Shown here one piece after another: positions 13,546 through 23,751 of a stretch of DNA of 64,000 nt. Position 1 is the stretch's first letter; each line of letters opens with the position of its first letter. The DNA comes from Trogon surrucura. Taxonomy: Eukaryota; Chordata; Aves; Trogoniformes; Trogonidae. A program made the position numbers and the translations under genes. The stretch spans positions 18,279,001-18,343,000 of the forward strand of contig CM036626.1 in NCBI GenBank assembly GCA_020746105.1, in the 5' to 3' direction. The notes beneath the pieces were generated by a model. That model had not been told where the DNA came from, did not search any database, and saw nothing but the letters and a program-made list of their open reading frames with translations.

Positions 13546-14446
13546 CAGAATCATAGAATGGTTTGGGTTTGAAGGGACCTTAGAGATCATCTAGTTCCAT
13601 GTCCCTGCCATGGGCAGAGACACCTCCTACCAAATCAGGCTGCTCCAAGCCCCATCCAACCTGGCCTTGAACACCTCCAGGGAGGAGGCTTCCACAACTC
13701 GTCTGGGCAACGTGTGCCAGTGCCTCACCACTCTCATAATGAAGAGTATCTTCCTTATCTCTCATTTAAGTCTACACCCTTTCAGTCTAAAACCATAACT
13801 CCTCATCTCTCACTACACTCCCTGATGAAGAGTCCCTCTCCAGCTTTCCTGTAGCCCCCTTCAGGTACTAGAAGGCCGCTCTAAGGTCTTCCCAGACCCT
13901 TCTCTTCTCCAGGCTCAACAACCCCAATTCTCTAAGCCTGTCCTCATAGGCGAGGTTCTCCAGCTCTCTGATCACCTTTGTAGCCTCCTCTGGACCTGCT
14001 CGAGGAGGTTTATGTCTTCCTTACACTGGGGGCCCCAGAGCTGAACACAGTGCTCAGGTGGGAACGCAGTATTCATTGAGCAGAGGGGCACAATCTCAAC
14101 CAGCCAGCCACACTTCTTTTGAAGCAGTCCAGGATGAGATTGGCTTTCTGAGCTGTGAGCACACGTTGCTGGCTCATTCTCAGGTTTTTATCCACCAGCA
14201 CCCACAAGTCCTTCTCTGCTCTCAACCCACTCACTGCCCAGCCTGTGTTTGTGCTTTGGATTGCCCCAAACCAGATGCAGAACCTTGCACTTGGCCTTGC
14301 TGAACTTCATGAGGTTTGCAGGGACCCAGCTCTCAAGCCAGTCCAAGTCCCTCTGGATGGCATCCCTTCCCTCCAGCGTGTCGACACACAGCTTGATGTC
14401 GATGGCAAACTCACTGTCCATGTCATCATGTCCATACTCCTAAATA
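13546..14446 (-). mobile_element. CR1 LINE, 0.9-kb 3' part with reverse transcriptase remnant
   Basis: It starts with the CR1 3' end read backwards (AGAATCATAGAATGGTTTGG) and runs through the typical ORF2 C-terminal sequence. On the minus strand, 14188-14421 still encodes recognisable CR1 pol: [32 protein letters not shown] and GNPKHKHRL. Elsewhere stops and frameshifts break the frame, and the 5' end is truncated at about 14446. The upstream reverse transcriptase and endonuclease domains are absent, so it cannot move. It lies in the sense orientation inside RYBP intron 2. It is the longest mobile element in the window. Confidence 0.95.
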
Positions 14447-17400
14447 AGCTGTAAATCCAGTTTCTGGAAGATTGCACCTCCGTATAGCAACCGACATAAA
14501 GCATACACTGTGCTTTCTTACCTATGGAACACTTCAGCTCTCAACAAATTGCCATAAAACGTATGTTTCAAAATGTTTATCAGTGAGAAGGTTAACATCG
14601 ATTTGACTCCTGCAAGACTTCTGCAGTCAAGAACATAATTACAAATTTTTTGTACTTTGATCCTTGTAGCATAGGGGGTTACCCCACAGTTGCAGGTCAG
14701 CATCCCAAAAAAGACCACATATGGCTCAAAATCAGGACTCCTGGGTTCACAATCCATACTTTAGATCCCTACAACCCCTTTTACTCATGCATTTCCAGTA
14801 TTACTTGGCAGAAAAATGGCTGTGGGTGTACTTTCAACTTTCAGACATGCAGGCAGCATTTCAATAATAAAATACTATCAAAACAATGCCCTGTTTTAGC
14901 CAGTTTGTTTTGGTTTTTTTCTAGGAACAAGTTGAGATTCACCTGACTGAAGACGCCAAGTTACCAAACAGTCAAACACAAACCACCAGGCCAGCAATGA
15001 GAAGTGATGTTCTTCCCTCTCATTTATATTCAAGCCAGTCAGAATTACAATCTTTCCCATGTTTAACAGGCAGTGAATTTGTTGATGTACCAATTAGCAC
15101 TCTGCTACAGAGAACATGCTCCTAATTAATAGCTGGCTTATGGGAAGAGCGATGTTAAGGATTTGGTTGTACCTCCAGATGTACCAAAAAAGTGTGAAAG
15201 GAGCTCTGGCTGATGTAAAGAAAATCTGTCTGCACAAAGAGACAATCAATGTATTTAGCATGTGTCAGCTGTAAAAGCAACTTACATAAATGTAATAGAG
15301 GCATTTCCATATTATTTCCGTCATATCGTGTAATCCTGGACATCTGCTTAGGGTAGCATGTATGGGTTACTCAGTACTCATAATCTGCTTTTGTTTTTTG
15401 CTGTGTCTCTAATAAATGCGAAGTGGCAATAACGATAATTTGCCCTTACCTGTCTGCAACATGCAACAATTTAAATAAATACTCACAAACCCTCCTGTAA
15501 GTCTCCTTCCCTCTGCAAATGCACAGATTTCTCCTTTTACCTTCTGAAGGAGCCCAGTGCAAAGCAAGACATAAAAGTACAGCTGCAAAAGACAGCCACG
15601 GAGAGAGTTTGCACAAAGCTTATTTCAGGTCAGAGCCACGTGTTACGAAACTCCAGCGCACCTTGCGAGTGACCTACATTGCGGGACTGGAACCCACTAA
15701 CCTAGAGAACCACCCGAAATCCTTCAAAACAGGTCAGTGGGTTTTTCCTCGCGAGATGAATTACTCAGACAGGGAGAGACGCACATAATAAAGAACAAGC
15801 AGAGCACATCCTTCACCTAACTCTCCCTGCGAGCCGCATCTCTCGCCCAGCTGCCGTATTCCTGCACACTACCAGGACTCCTTAGAAGTGCCGTGAACTT
15901 TGGCATTTCTTACCGAGGGACCCTGGAAAAACTTGCTCATTCAACCACCATGGCAAGGAATGGTGAGCCTACTAACAGCAAAGTCATTTAATTCACATTG
16001 CTAAGGCAAAGTGGGTCTCACAGCAGCCAGAGTACGAGGGACACCTGATTCATGATCAGCAGCGAACTAGCCTGAAGTTACAGCAGGGGTGTCCAAGGAA
16101 TAGCTCAGAAGGCGGATGTAGCCAGCCAAAGCAATCCACCGAGACGACAGCACATTTCTTGACTTCTTTTATCCCTTGTGGGTCTTGGGTCCCATGCATT
16201 TTTTTTTTTTCCAGGGACCTATCAGTTCAGCAGGAACAGAGCCCCTCCCCGCACTATGAGCTGCTGGGCAACGCTAACACACGGCACAGGACAGTCAGCC
16301 AAGATCCCGCGGGAGTCGAGGGTGGCCACAGAAAACCGCATGTCACGTCCGCTCCTTCCTCCCCTCAACTATCAGTCCAGGCAACACCGCACGCTTTCTT
16401 ATTTTCAGTTAATGCCAGGTTCCACTTACTAGATGAACCTACATCAGGGCGCAAATACGCATGCCAGTCGTGGAAACGCAGCAGCCCTTCTGCAGCCAGC
16501 TGATGGGAACGTGAAACAATCAGGGCAATCAGGAAAGGCACGCAGCGCGAAAGCTGCTCCACATTCCTCTGCCTACCAGCTCCCCACAAGGACCTGCCAA
16601 GAGCAAGGGGTCAGTATCTCAGTGGACACGACGTCTGTTTGCAGCAATAAAAGAAAGTTGCAAGCCCTCTCCTCCTACGTGCACATAGATACTTTGATCT
16701 AGATTCCCGTCTCTCAAAAAAGCAGTCTATGGAGGAAGTGGAAAATGAAGAATATCCACACTGCGTATTATCAGGGATAGATTAACACGCTCAGTGTCAC
16801 AGTTTATTAGATTTTTATACAGTTTCCAACAGAAAGCAGAGATTGATATTAAATCCTACCACCCACAAATACTTAACCCAAATTGGTAATCTACATAAAA
16901 TTAGAATACATTTTATCCATGCTAAATATTTTACCGTTTAACAGAAAGATCTTCCCCACCCCATAAAAAAGCAGGTATAGCTATTATTCCTTAACAGGAC
17001 CTACAGGAACAAAAAGTGGTAGAACCAAAGTGAGTCACAGCAGCCACCACACTACCTACTGTGTTTGTCACCTACAGCGTTTCAGGTACCCAAATCTGAC
17101 AACCATAGCAAAGGGGTACTGCCTTGGTGCTGCACATCAATACTGAGGATCCTCCCTGCTGAGGAGGATTTCCCCAAGGTGCCAACACCAAGAGAAATCC
17201 TGGGGTGATGGGAATGAGATCATTAAAGCCAGAGCCAAGCACTAGCAAAGAGCAAATCAGGACACAACTCTTACTTCTTTCAAACAGCCGAAGTACAAGA
17301 CACAGATCTTACGCCAGGGTTATGCTTGCACCAGGATGACAGATAATAGCTGATCTGAAGCTGAACAGCTCTATGTGCTCGGATGAAGTCTCACAGGCTA

Positions 17401-20171
17401 ACTCTATGCTACTTAAAGTGCAGCATGAATCTGTACTAGTAGTGGTTTTACAATGGATCAATGCTCCAAGCCACGTGGCTGAGACACCAGGGGTTCACAA
17501 CGCAAGTCACGAAGCTGAAGTTAGTGTATCATCAAACCACAGCCCTGGAACTCAGGGCTTGCTGCAAACCATCAGCTTGTAAAAACGCTAGGTTTGCAAA
17601 AGGCCCCTCCTGTCCTTAGCCCCTCTGCCCTGCTGGGTTTGTCAAACCTAGCAAAAGGACTCCTCGCCTACAAATTCAGAAAGTAACAGCTAATTACTTT
17701 TAGACGGTGCTGGTAAACAAGCTATGAGACAACAGAGGTCTGAAAAACTCCTTGCACACAGGCAAACATTTTGCAAATAGGTATCAGGCATCCCAGCACT
17801 CAGAACTACCTAGGCAGAACTATTCATTATCAATGAAACAGTGCCCAAGGGGACATGTCCTCAGGACCTGGACAGCCCCACGGAGCACCAGCCCAGTTGC
17901 AGACTGGTCCAGATCATGTTTTGCTCCATCTGCTCCAACTGCCTTAAATTTAACTTCAGCCATCAACAGGAGAAACAGGGATGATTTAACCAGAGATCTA
18001 AACAGCCAATTAGTAAAACGTATTCCAGAGCGAAGGCACCAATGCCCCTTCTGCAACAAATTTATTCCAGATAAGTCACATACTCCATTTTTATAGAAAC
18101 TAGCCCACTTATAAGCCAGCTATGATGCTAAGTAAAACCCACCTTAATGCAGGTGAATGTTATTTAACTTGAAAGAAGTGAATGAAACCACTTGCTTTCA
18201 ACCTACCCCACAGCTACAATAGGCATTTTGTAAGAACAGACCTGCAAATACATGGCAAATAAGCAGGGCATATACCAACTGTACGAAGGTCAGGATTATG
18301 AGCCTGATTCCTCATTCCAGGAATAGCAGGACTATCTGGTGTCTATTCTGGTCAGCCCAGCTTGGATGCATAACAAGAGAATACTCTTTCAGTGGTGACA
18401 CAGACAGTAGTTTACATCCTTCAAGATGCTAGCTCAGATCCTGCAAACACGTGAAAGAATTTTCTGGAGAACTGAAGGAAAACAAAGGCCAGTATCTGAC
18501 ACACCTGTTCCACACAAGAGAAAATTAATTTTGAAGTTATGATGAATAGTTTCAGCTCAGCTGGCCTCCCCTCAAAAACAAGGCTGGCAGAAGAGTGAAG
18601 TGCTACTGACACGCACTCCTTGAGCACTCCACAATGAAATATATGTTCTAATCACTCGACGCAGACTCCAAAGCATGCACTTCAGGCCTACAGGTACTAG
18701 CAATAAATACAACAGAAATGCTTATCAAGTGCATGCCTTGCAGAGGACATAGACACTAACTTGTTAATTTTGTACTAAAAAGCCCCATTGGTTGGTTAAT
18801 TTGCACATCAGATATCCAGCTGTTGCTCTTGTATCTTCCACTGACTTTTTTTAGGGCATTCCTCTGCCATCAAGGCACAGTCATGATAGAGGACGTGAAC
18901 TTCGGACGAGGAAAGTCCCAGAAAAATTATCACCAGAGAATCTCCACCACATCACAACATCTATTTATCCAAAACGAAAGCCTCAGAAAACAGTAACTAC
19001 CTCTGTGAGAGGAAGGAGAGAAACACAACGATGTCTGAAAGCAATCCCATGTGGAAACATGCTGCGTAGCAGTGCCAGGGAGGAGAGAGGAAGCTACAAG
19101 AAGAGGTGTACAGGAACACAACATATATAAACTGTGAGAGAAGCAAAGGGGGAAAGGAGCAAGAATACCATTAAGAACAACAAATGGTAACAGGGAGCAA
19201 TCGTCTGCGTCAAACAGGAACGCACAGCTCCACGTCATGGGAAATACGAGGCCAAATTCTGCCCTCACACTCCTAGGAAATCCACAGAAAACTTTCCTTC
19301 CTCACTTGAAAAAGTAATGGATATTGGAAGGGAAGACATCTGTGGAACAAACTTCTCATCAGAAGCTTTAGTTCAAGCCTTCTCCTGTATGGAGGAGCTG
19401 GTGGAGCTACACCAAAGCAAACGATCAGCATAACAAAACTGGAAACAGTGGCCAGACCCAGTTCCCTGCACCGTTACACCAACACAAAAACCTTTGGGAA
19501 GGCAAAAAAAGTATTGTATACCCCAGCAAACACGTCGCCATTGCTTGCTCCCAAGCTAGCCAGTTAAATCATCATCTTGTCCCACCAAACGCTGTGTTGA
19601 ACATAGCTTGAATCTTTGCCGTGAATCTCACTACAGATAACGGCAGAAAAACTCAACATACTTGCTTAAGGAGAACATCATCAAGTGTAACCATGGAAGA
19701 GCAAGAATGAGGCTGAGGAAAGGGAGTTTGTGACATGCTGTAACAAATCCAGTATTCAGGTAAGTACTACAGGTTTAATGTAATCTTTGCACAACAACTC
19801 CTGATTCTCTCCAGATGGATTTGACCTCATTTTCATTTAAAAGTGCAACTGAAATATTGATAAACAGCCTCTTGGGGAAAAAAAAAAAGTATTCAGGAGC
19901 ATCTACAGTGATTTTGACCTTGCAGGTCAACTCTAAAACTCACTATGTTTGAAGCTCCTTTTACGAGATCCCAGGGAAAGGGCATAGTTGGATCTGAGAA
20001 AGTAAAACTTCTAACAGCTGCCAGCCACCCCTCCCACACACCAACAGATTATATCGAGTCTGAAAAAAATACACACAGTGAGAATTAGCGAATGTCCTGA
20101 CTAGCTCTCAAATCAGAGAATATTTATCAGCCACAGTAAATTCTACTGCAAATAATTGGCTTCACACTGGA

Positions 20172-20185
20172 GGGGGGGGGGGGGG
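20172..20185. repeat. Poly(G) tract, 14 G
   Basis: An uninterrupted 14-G run sits in otherwise AT-balanced intronic DNA. It is C-rich in the RYBP transcript. Length is likely to be variable or miscounted by sequencing. Confidence 0.8.
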
Positions 20186-20629
20186 AAGTAGGTCACACCA
20201 GATCTTAACAAGAAAAGCAGGCATACTGTAACTGCACACAATAAATTGATGAAAATCAGTCGCCTCACCACGTCTACGATGTGTCTTTCACTACTTTGTC
20301 GAGTTCTTTAAAAAGTGAGTTTGATAAATTTCTGCTAAGCGTTATTGAAATAAGCCTTAATGAAGCAAGGCAGTTCTCCATGTGGAAAAGTGTCACCGAC
20401 TTGTCAAATTGCAACTTAAAAGTCAAGCTCATCAGACACCTTATATTTCAAGTAATAAATTATCAATCATAACTCGTTAAGTGTCTTCACATCAGCCATT
20501 TCTTTTAAAAATTCTGAAGAATTTCCCCGGCATCGACTCATACGTAACACTCAAAGCAATACCACAACAAAGAACTCTGACCTCCCAGGTCTTCCCAACA
20601 GACGATGCTCACTCACAACATTCAATCAC

Positions 20630-20860
20630 TCCGGCTTTCAGTTATATTTATTCATAAATGATATAAATATGCAAGAAGACATGATGGCCCATTGAATATT
20701 TTAAATACTTTCTCAAATTCTACAAACAAAAGCAATTTAAAAAGCAGCAAGAATGAATAGAAAGCTGATGAATTAAATGAATTAAAATTAGAAGCCATTC
20801 ATAAGGGTCCATTAAAAGCTAAACAAAGTACAATGTTCTAGACCCGAGGACCACATCTGC
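20630..20860. promoter_or_regulatory. AT-rich block, candidate conserved element
   Basis: A repeat-free, strongly AT-rich stretch contains ATATTTATTCATAAATGATATAAATATGC-type words (split here into parts), GATGAATTAAATGAATTAAAATTAG and CCATTCATAAGGGTCC. It is 1.8 kb downstream of RYBP exon 2. Low confidence; based on texture only. Confidence 0.2.
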
Positions 20861-22602
20861 AAGTACGGCTACAGTTTTTAACCTGGAATCATCAATTGCT
20901 ATCCCTCTTAACGGCCCTTTACACATCCTTCTAGCTCAAACACTTTGAAAATTATTGGGTGTAAAAAATAAAGGAACAGTTATGGCAAGCAAGGAAAAGC
21001 TGCTGCTCTTAAAAAGAACATCAGGACAGTGGCCAAAGGAAAATGACCGAGACTGATACAAGATACAGCCCATATGGACTCCTACATCTCATTAAGGCGC
21101 TCCTCCTACAAACACTCCTGCACATGCTTGGCGTGGTGCTGCGAGAGCTTGCGGTGACTGCAAGGCTACACACTGTAGTAGCACAGCTAAAGGCCAGGGA
21201 CTGCAGGATCAACGTGTTTCACCCAAGCCAACGGGGATGCCAAGGAAAGAGAAATCCACAGAAACCAAGCACGCCACGAAGGCTTAGTCGCACGACAAAA
21301 CGAGACTGAACAAGTGAAGAATCAGCTCTAGGTACATACAGAACACTCCTGTCCCAAAAGGTCAACCTTATTCAATGCTGTAACTACACAATTTAAAATC
21401 GTCTGCAGTTCAACACCGCGGTTTTTTTGTGCAAAGTGCAGAGGTACTTGTAGCCAACATGCATCATAAAACGCACAGCAAAGCACTACAGCGCTCTGTT
21501 GCTGCAACTCACAGAGTTTCAGTGGCCCAAAAGCACACTCCCCCTTAAAAATGTGGGCACTTCACATTGTCTAAAGCACAGCACGAACAATAACCAACCG
21601 AACGCGCTTTCACCTCCTTTGTCAATCAAGTCAAGACAGCCAAGTCATGCAAACAGCCTGCTGATGAGAGCATCTCAATACACTGCTTCACTCAAAGGAA
21701 AAAAATGATGCCTTTCAACAATGGAAATCTTACAGACCGCTTCCCTGGCAGAGCAGAGCAACGGGAGCTCAAATTTGGAAGGTACAATATGAACAAAATC
21801 ACAAGTCACATGGTGGAATGAACCAGAGAAAGAAAAAAAAAAAAAAGCAGAGCACCACATGTCTGTTTTAGCACCAACCGATATTTCCAGGACAAACTTT
21901 CTGAACCCATTAACTGGGAGAGCACAAGTTTTGGGTGGGGTTTTGGGGGTTTTTTTTTAAGATTGAATTAACTACTGTATGTCAGCTTCACCTTCTTATA
22001 AAGACTTCCACAGTTACTCAGCACAAGGCAGTCAAGGGAGACCTGACAGCTAAAGCTTTCAGAAATCCGCACCATTCCCACACTGAGCACAAAGCCGATT
22101 CCTTTTGGATGACAACAGGCACCGAGAGATCAACATCTCGGGAAGGGAGTTGTTGTTCTCGTGGCATCTTTAGTTTCAGCCATTTCATTTCTCGCTCCCT
22201 AATCCTCAATCATTTTTGCTCCTGCAGAAAACACAGGCAAATCTCCACCTAAACCACAGAAAACCATCTGCCCCAAACCACAGTCGCAACATTTCTGGCT
22301 AGTTGTGGATCTCCAGGAGGTCCTCCGTACATCAGTGACAAAAAAGCACATAACAACAAAAAGATCCAGGTCGCTGCCATATCCACGAAATACATCTTCC
22401 AGCTCCAATTAAACGCTTGAAAGAGAATTTTTAAAATCCACAAGCTTTTGAACAGGGACAGAAGGGACCACATTGAGGGTAAAGGGGTACACAACCAGCT
22501 GATATCCAGGCAACAGCAGGGAAAAAAACCCAATGATTCAAAAAAAATCAACAAGTGCAGCCCAGCGTGGGGCCAAAGCCGCGTTGAAAGGTGGGGACGT
22601 AC

Positions 22603-22728
22603 CTTGTGGAGGTGCCTTTCCTGACGTCGCAGATGCTGCATTTGAAGGCTTCGGCGCTGTTCCTGAAGGTGCACACGCTACAATCCCAAAAGCCTTCGTC
22701 GGCTGCAGGTTTGGCTTGCCTCTTCGGC
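22603..22728 (-). CDS. RYBP: RYBP coding exon 2: RanBP2/NZF-type zinc finger
   Basis: This 126-bp exon has 1 + 41 codons + 2 bases. It supplies the last base of Arg11, then residues 12-52 beginning [12 protein letters not shown], and ends in GTST plus two bases of the next Arg/Lys codon. The acceptor is CCTCAAG and the donor GTACGT. The zinc finger has the W-D-C-x2-C-x10-C-x2-C layout: Trp25, Cys27, Cys30, Cys41 and Cys44. Thr31-Phe32 sit where the TF pair of NZF domains contacts ubiquitin. In RYBP this finger binds ubiquitin, including H2A ubiquitinated at K119, the basis of PRC1 positive feedback. AAADEGF-type and CSICD residues match RYBP; YAF2 has PSSDEGY and CMMCD there. Basic residues 12-17 precede the finger. 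The coding sequence is intact, with no stop or frameshift. Phase 2 at both ends means skipping would stay in frame. Confidence 0.96.
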
Positions 22729-22756
22729 CTTGAGGAGGGGGAGGGAGACGGGGAGA

Positions 22757-22784
22757 GTGTGTGTGTGTGTGTGTACGTGTGTGT
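22757..22784. repeat. (GT)n/(CA)n microsatellite beside the RYBP exon 2 acceptor
   Basis: A 28-base GT repeat, interrupted once by AC, is read as CA in the RYBP transcript. It ends about 28 bases above the exon 2 acceptor, next to a C/T-rich tract. CA repeats near splice sites are known targets of hnRNP L, so length variation here could affect exon 2 inclusion. Confidence 0.85.
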
Positions 22785-23070
22785 TTGGGGAGGAGGAGAG
22801 AGGCGGCGGGAGGAGGAGGAGGGAGAGGAGGAGGAGAGAAAGAAAACACACACATGAGAAACCATGTTACAGAGCTCCGAAACCCAGCGCCTGCTCCTAC
22901 CTCCCCCCCGCCCCGCGCCGGGAACAGCCGCCCAACACCTCCCGGGACCGGCGAGAGGTGCGGGGCGGCCCCGCGCTCCGCCCCCGGCCCCGGCAGGGCC
23001 CAGACGCGCCGGGCCGCGCCGAACCGGGCCGGGCCGGCCGCCTCCCCCGGCACCGCGGCGGGGGCCATCC

Positions 23071-23110
23071 CCCTCCCTTCCCTTCCCTTCCCTTCCCCTC
23101 CCCTCCCCTC
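23071..23110. repeat. CCCTT/CCCCT short tandem repeat
   Basis: A run of CTTCC and then CTCCC pentamers lies within RYBP intron 1 in the CpG island. It is purine-only on the gene strand, the kind of tract that can form triplex or be sequenced poorly. Confidence 0.75.
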
Positions 23111-23316
23111 GGAAGGAGGGTGGGAGGGTGGGTGGGAGAGTTTGAAGGCTGGGAGGCGCGTTCCCTCCTCCACCTTGTTAAACCTCCCTTTGTCTGGGAG
23201 CAGCGAGTGCGCGGAGCGGGAGCGCAGCGAGCGGAGCCGCCATGGCTGCTCTCACGCCGCACCAGCCCTGGCACCGGCGCCGAGACACCGGCACTCCTCC
23301 TCCTCCTGCCCTTCCA

Positions 23317-23334
23317 CGCTCCCTCCATCTTAGG
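23317..23334. promoter_or_regulatory. YY1-core repeat word, copy 1
   Basis: The word CGCTCCCTCCATCTTAGG is identical here and at 23440 and 23641. The reverse strand reads CCTAAGATGGAGGGAGCG. The published YY1 motif is close to AAGATGGCGGC, and this word matches 9 of those 11 positions, with the invariant ATGG core intact. Copies 1 and 2 share 22 bp (AGCC follows both). The sites are in RYBP intron 1, 0.1-0.45 kb downstream of the start codon. YY1 binding is inferred from sequence only. Confidence 0.6.
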
Positions 23335-23439
23335 AGCCTCCCTCCCTCCCCTCCCCGCCCGCAACCCCTTCCCCCCTCCTCTCCCCGGCCCCCCGCGTAC
23401 CTGGCGGGGCGGTGCGGGCACGCCGCCCCCCTCCCCGAG

Positions 23440-23457
23440 CGCTCCCTCCATCTTAGG
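23440..23457. promoter_or_regulatory. YY1-core repeat word, copy 2
   Basis: This copy is identical in all 18 bases to copy 1, 123 bp away, and the match extends 4 bases further (AGCC). The sequence between copies 1 and 2 is not repeated between copies 2 and 3, so this is not a simple tandem array. Confidence 0.6.
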
Positions 23458-23640
23458 AGCCCCTCGCCGCCGCCGCGCCCCCCCCCACCTCTTCCTCCCT
23501 CCTTCCCTCCCCTTTCCCCCGCGGCGGAGCACACGCACGCAACTACCAGCCAGGGGCCTACCCACCGCCATCCCCTCCCGCCGAGCCGGGCCCGCCGCCG
23601 CCGGCGGGGCAGGGGCAAGGGGCAGGGGCGGCCGCCGCCG

Positions 23641-23658
23641 CGCTCCCTCCATCTTAGG
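23641..23658. promoter_or_regulatory. YY1-core repeat word, copy 3
   Basis: This third identical 18-base copy lies 201 bp beyond copy 2 and 62 bp from the exon 1 donor. The flanks differ: a CCG run precedes it and TACCTC follows. All three copies have the same orientation. Confidence 0.6.
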
Positions 23659-23719
23659 TACCTCTTCCCCCCCACCCCATCCCGCTCCCCGCCCGCCCCC
23701 CCCCCGCGCCCCCGCTCAC

Positions 23720-23751
23720 CTGGTCGGGCTCTTCTTGTCGCCCATGACCAT
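23720..23751 (-). CDS. RYBP: RYBP coding exon 1 (start codon to first donor)
   Basis: Read on the minus strand, this exon gives ATG GTC ATG GGC GAC AAG AAG AGC CCG ACC AG, i.e. MVMGDKKSPT plus two bases of an Arg codon, followed at once by the donor GTGAGC. Human RYBP begins MTMGDKKSPTR, so only residue 2 differs, and the paralogue YAF2 begins MGDKKSPTR. The first ATG has a weak context (T at -3), while the second (codon 3) has G at -3 and G at +4. Leaky scanning to Met3 would give a YAF2-like N terminus. The upstream leader contains no ATG for at least 240 bases. If intron 1 is retained, the next in-frame codon after Arg11 is TGA, so the unspliced RNA encodes only 11 residues. The exon is too short to be seen as an ORF; it is supported by match and splice phase. 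Confidence 0.92.

Larger units (their letters stand above)
1..22602 (-). other. RYBP: RYBP intron 2 (partial, runs off the left edge)
   Basis: No coding exon is supported in this 22.6 kb. I looked in the gene's sense for the next RYBP exon (KPRINSQLVAQQ followed by a Lys/Glu-rich stretch) and did not find it. The features inside are CR1 relics, two local duplications, homopolymers and AT-rich blocks, listed separately. Open frames of 60-150 codons occur on both strands and resemble nothing I know. The donor is GTACGT at 22602-22597. Confidence 0.85.
22729..23719 (-). other. RYBP: RYBP intron 1
   Basis: This 991-bp intron has GT (GTGAGC) and AG (CTCAAG) ends. It is very GC-rich and sits mostly inside the CpG island. 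On the transcribed strand it is G-rich, with many long G runs that could form RNA quadruplexes. Just above the acceptor is a pyrimidine tract followed by a CA repeat. It carries three identical YY1-core words at 23317, 23440 and 23641. A second donor-like sequence on the gene strand, CCAG|GTACGC, has its intron side starting at 23400, so an alternative first exon inside the island is possible. Long open frames here on both strands reflect the lack of stop codons in GC-rich DNA. Confidence 0.9.

Noticed and set aside
17752-18096. Open frame ending in a CPFC zinc-finger-like motif
   Set aside because: Only half a C2H2 finger, no His pair, no linker and no neighbouring finger; chance.
22603-22728. 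YAF2 instead of RYBP
   Set aside because: The finger has AKPAADEGF and CSICD, which fit RYBP; YAF2 has PKPSSDEGY and CMMCD.
22548-22865. A single continuous minus-strand protein through exon 2
   Set aside because: Only residues from 22728 to 22603 match RYBP. The upstream part is the translated pyrimidine/CA tract and the downstream part is read past the donor.
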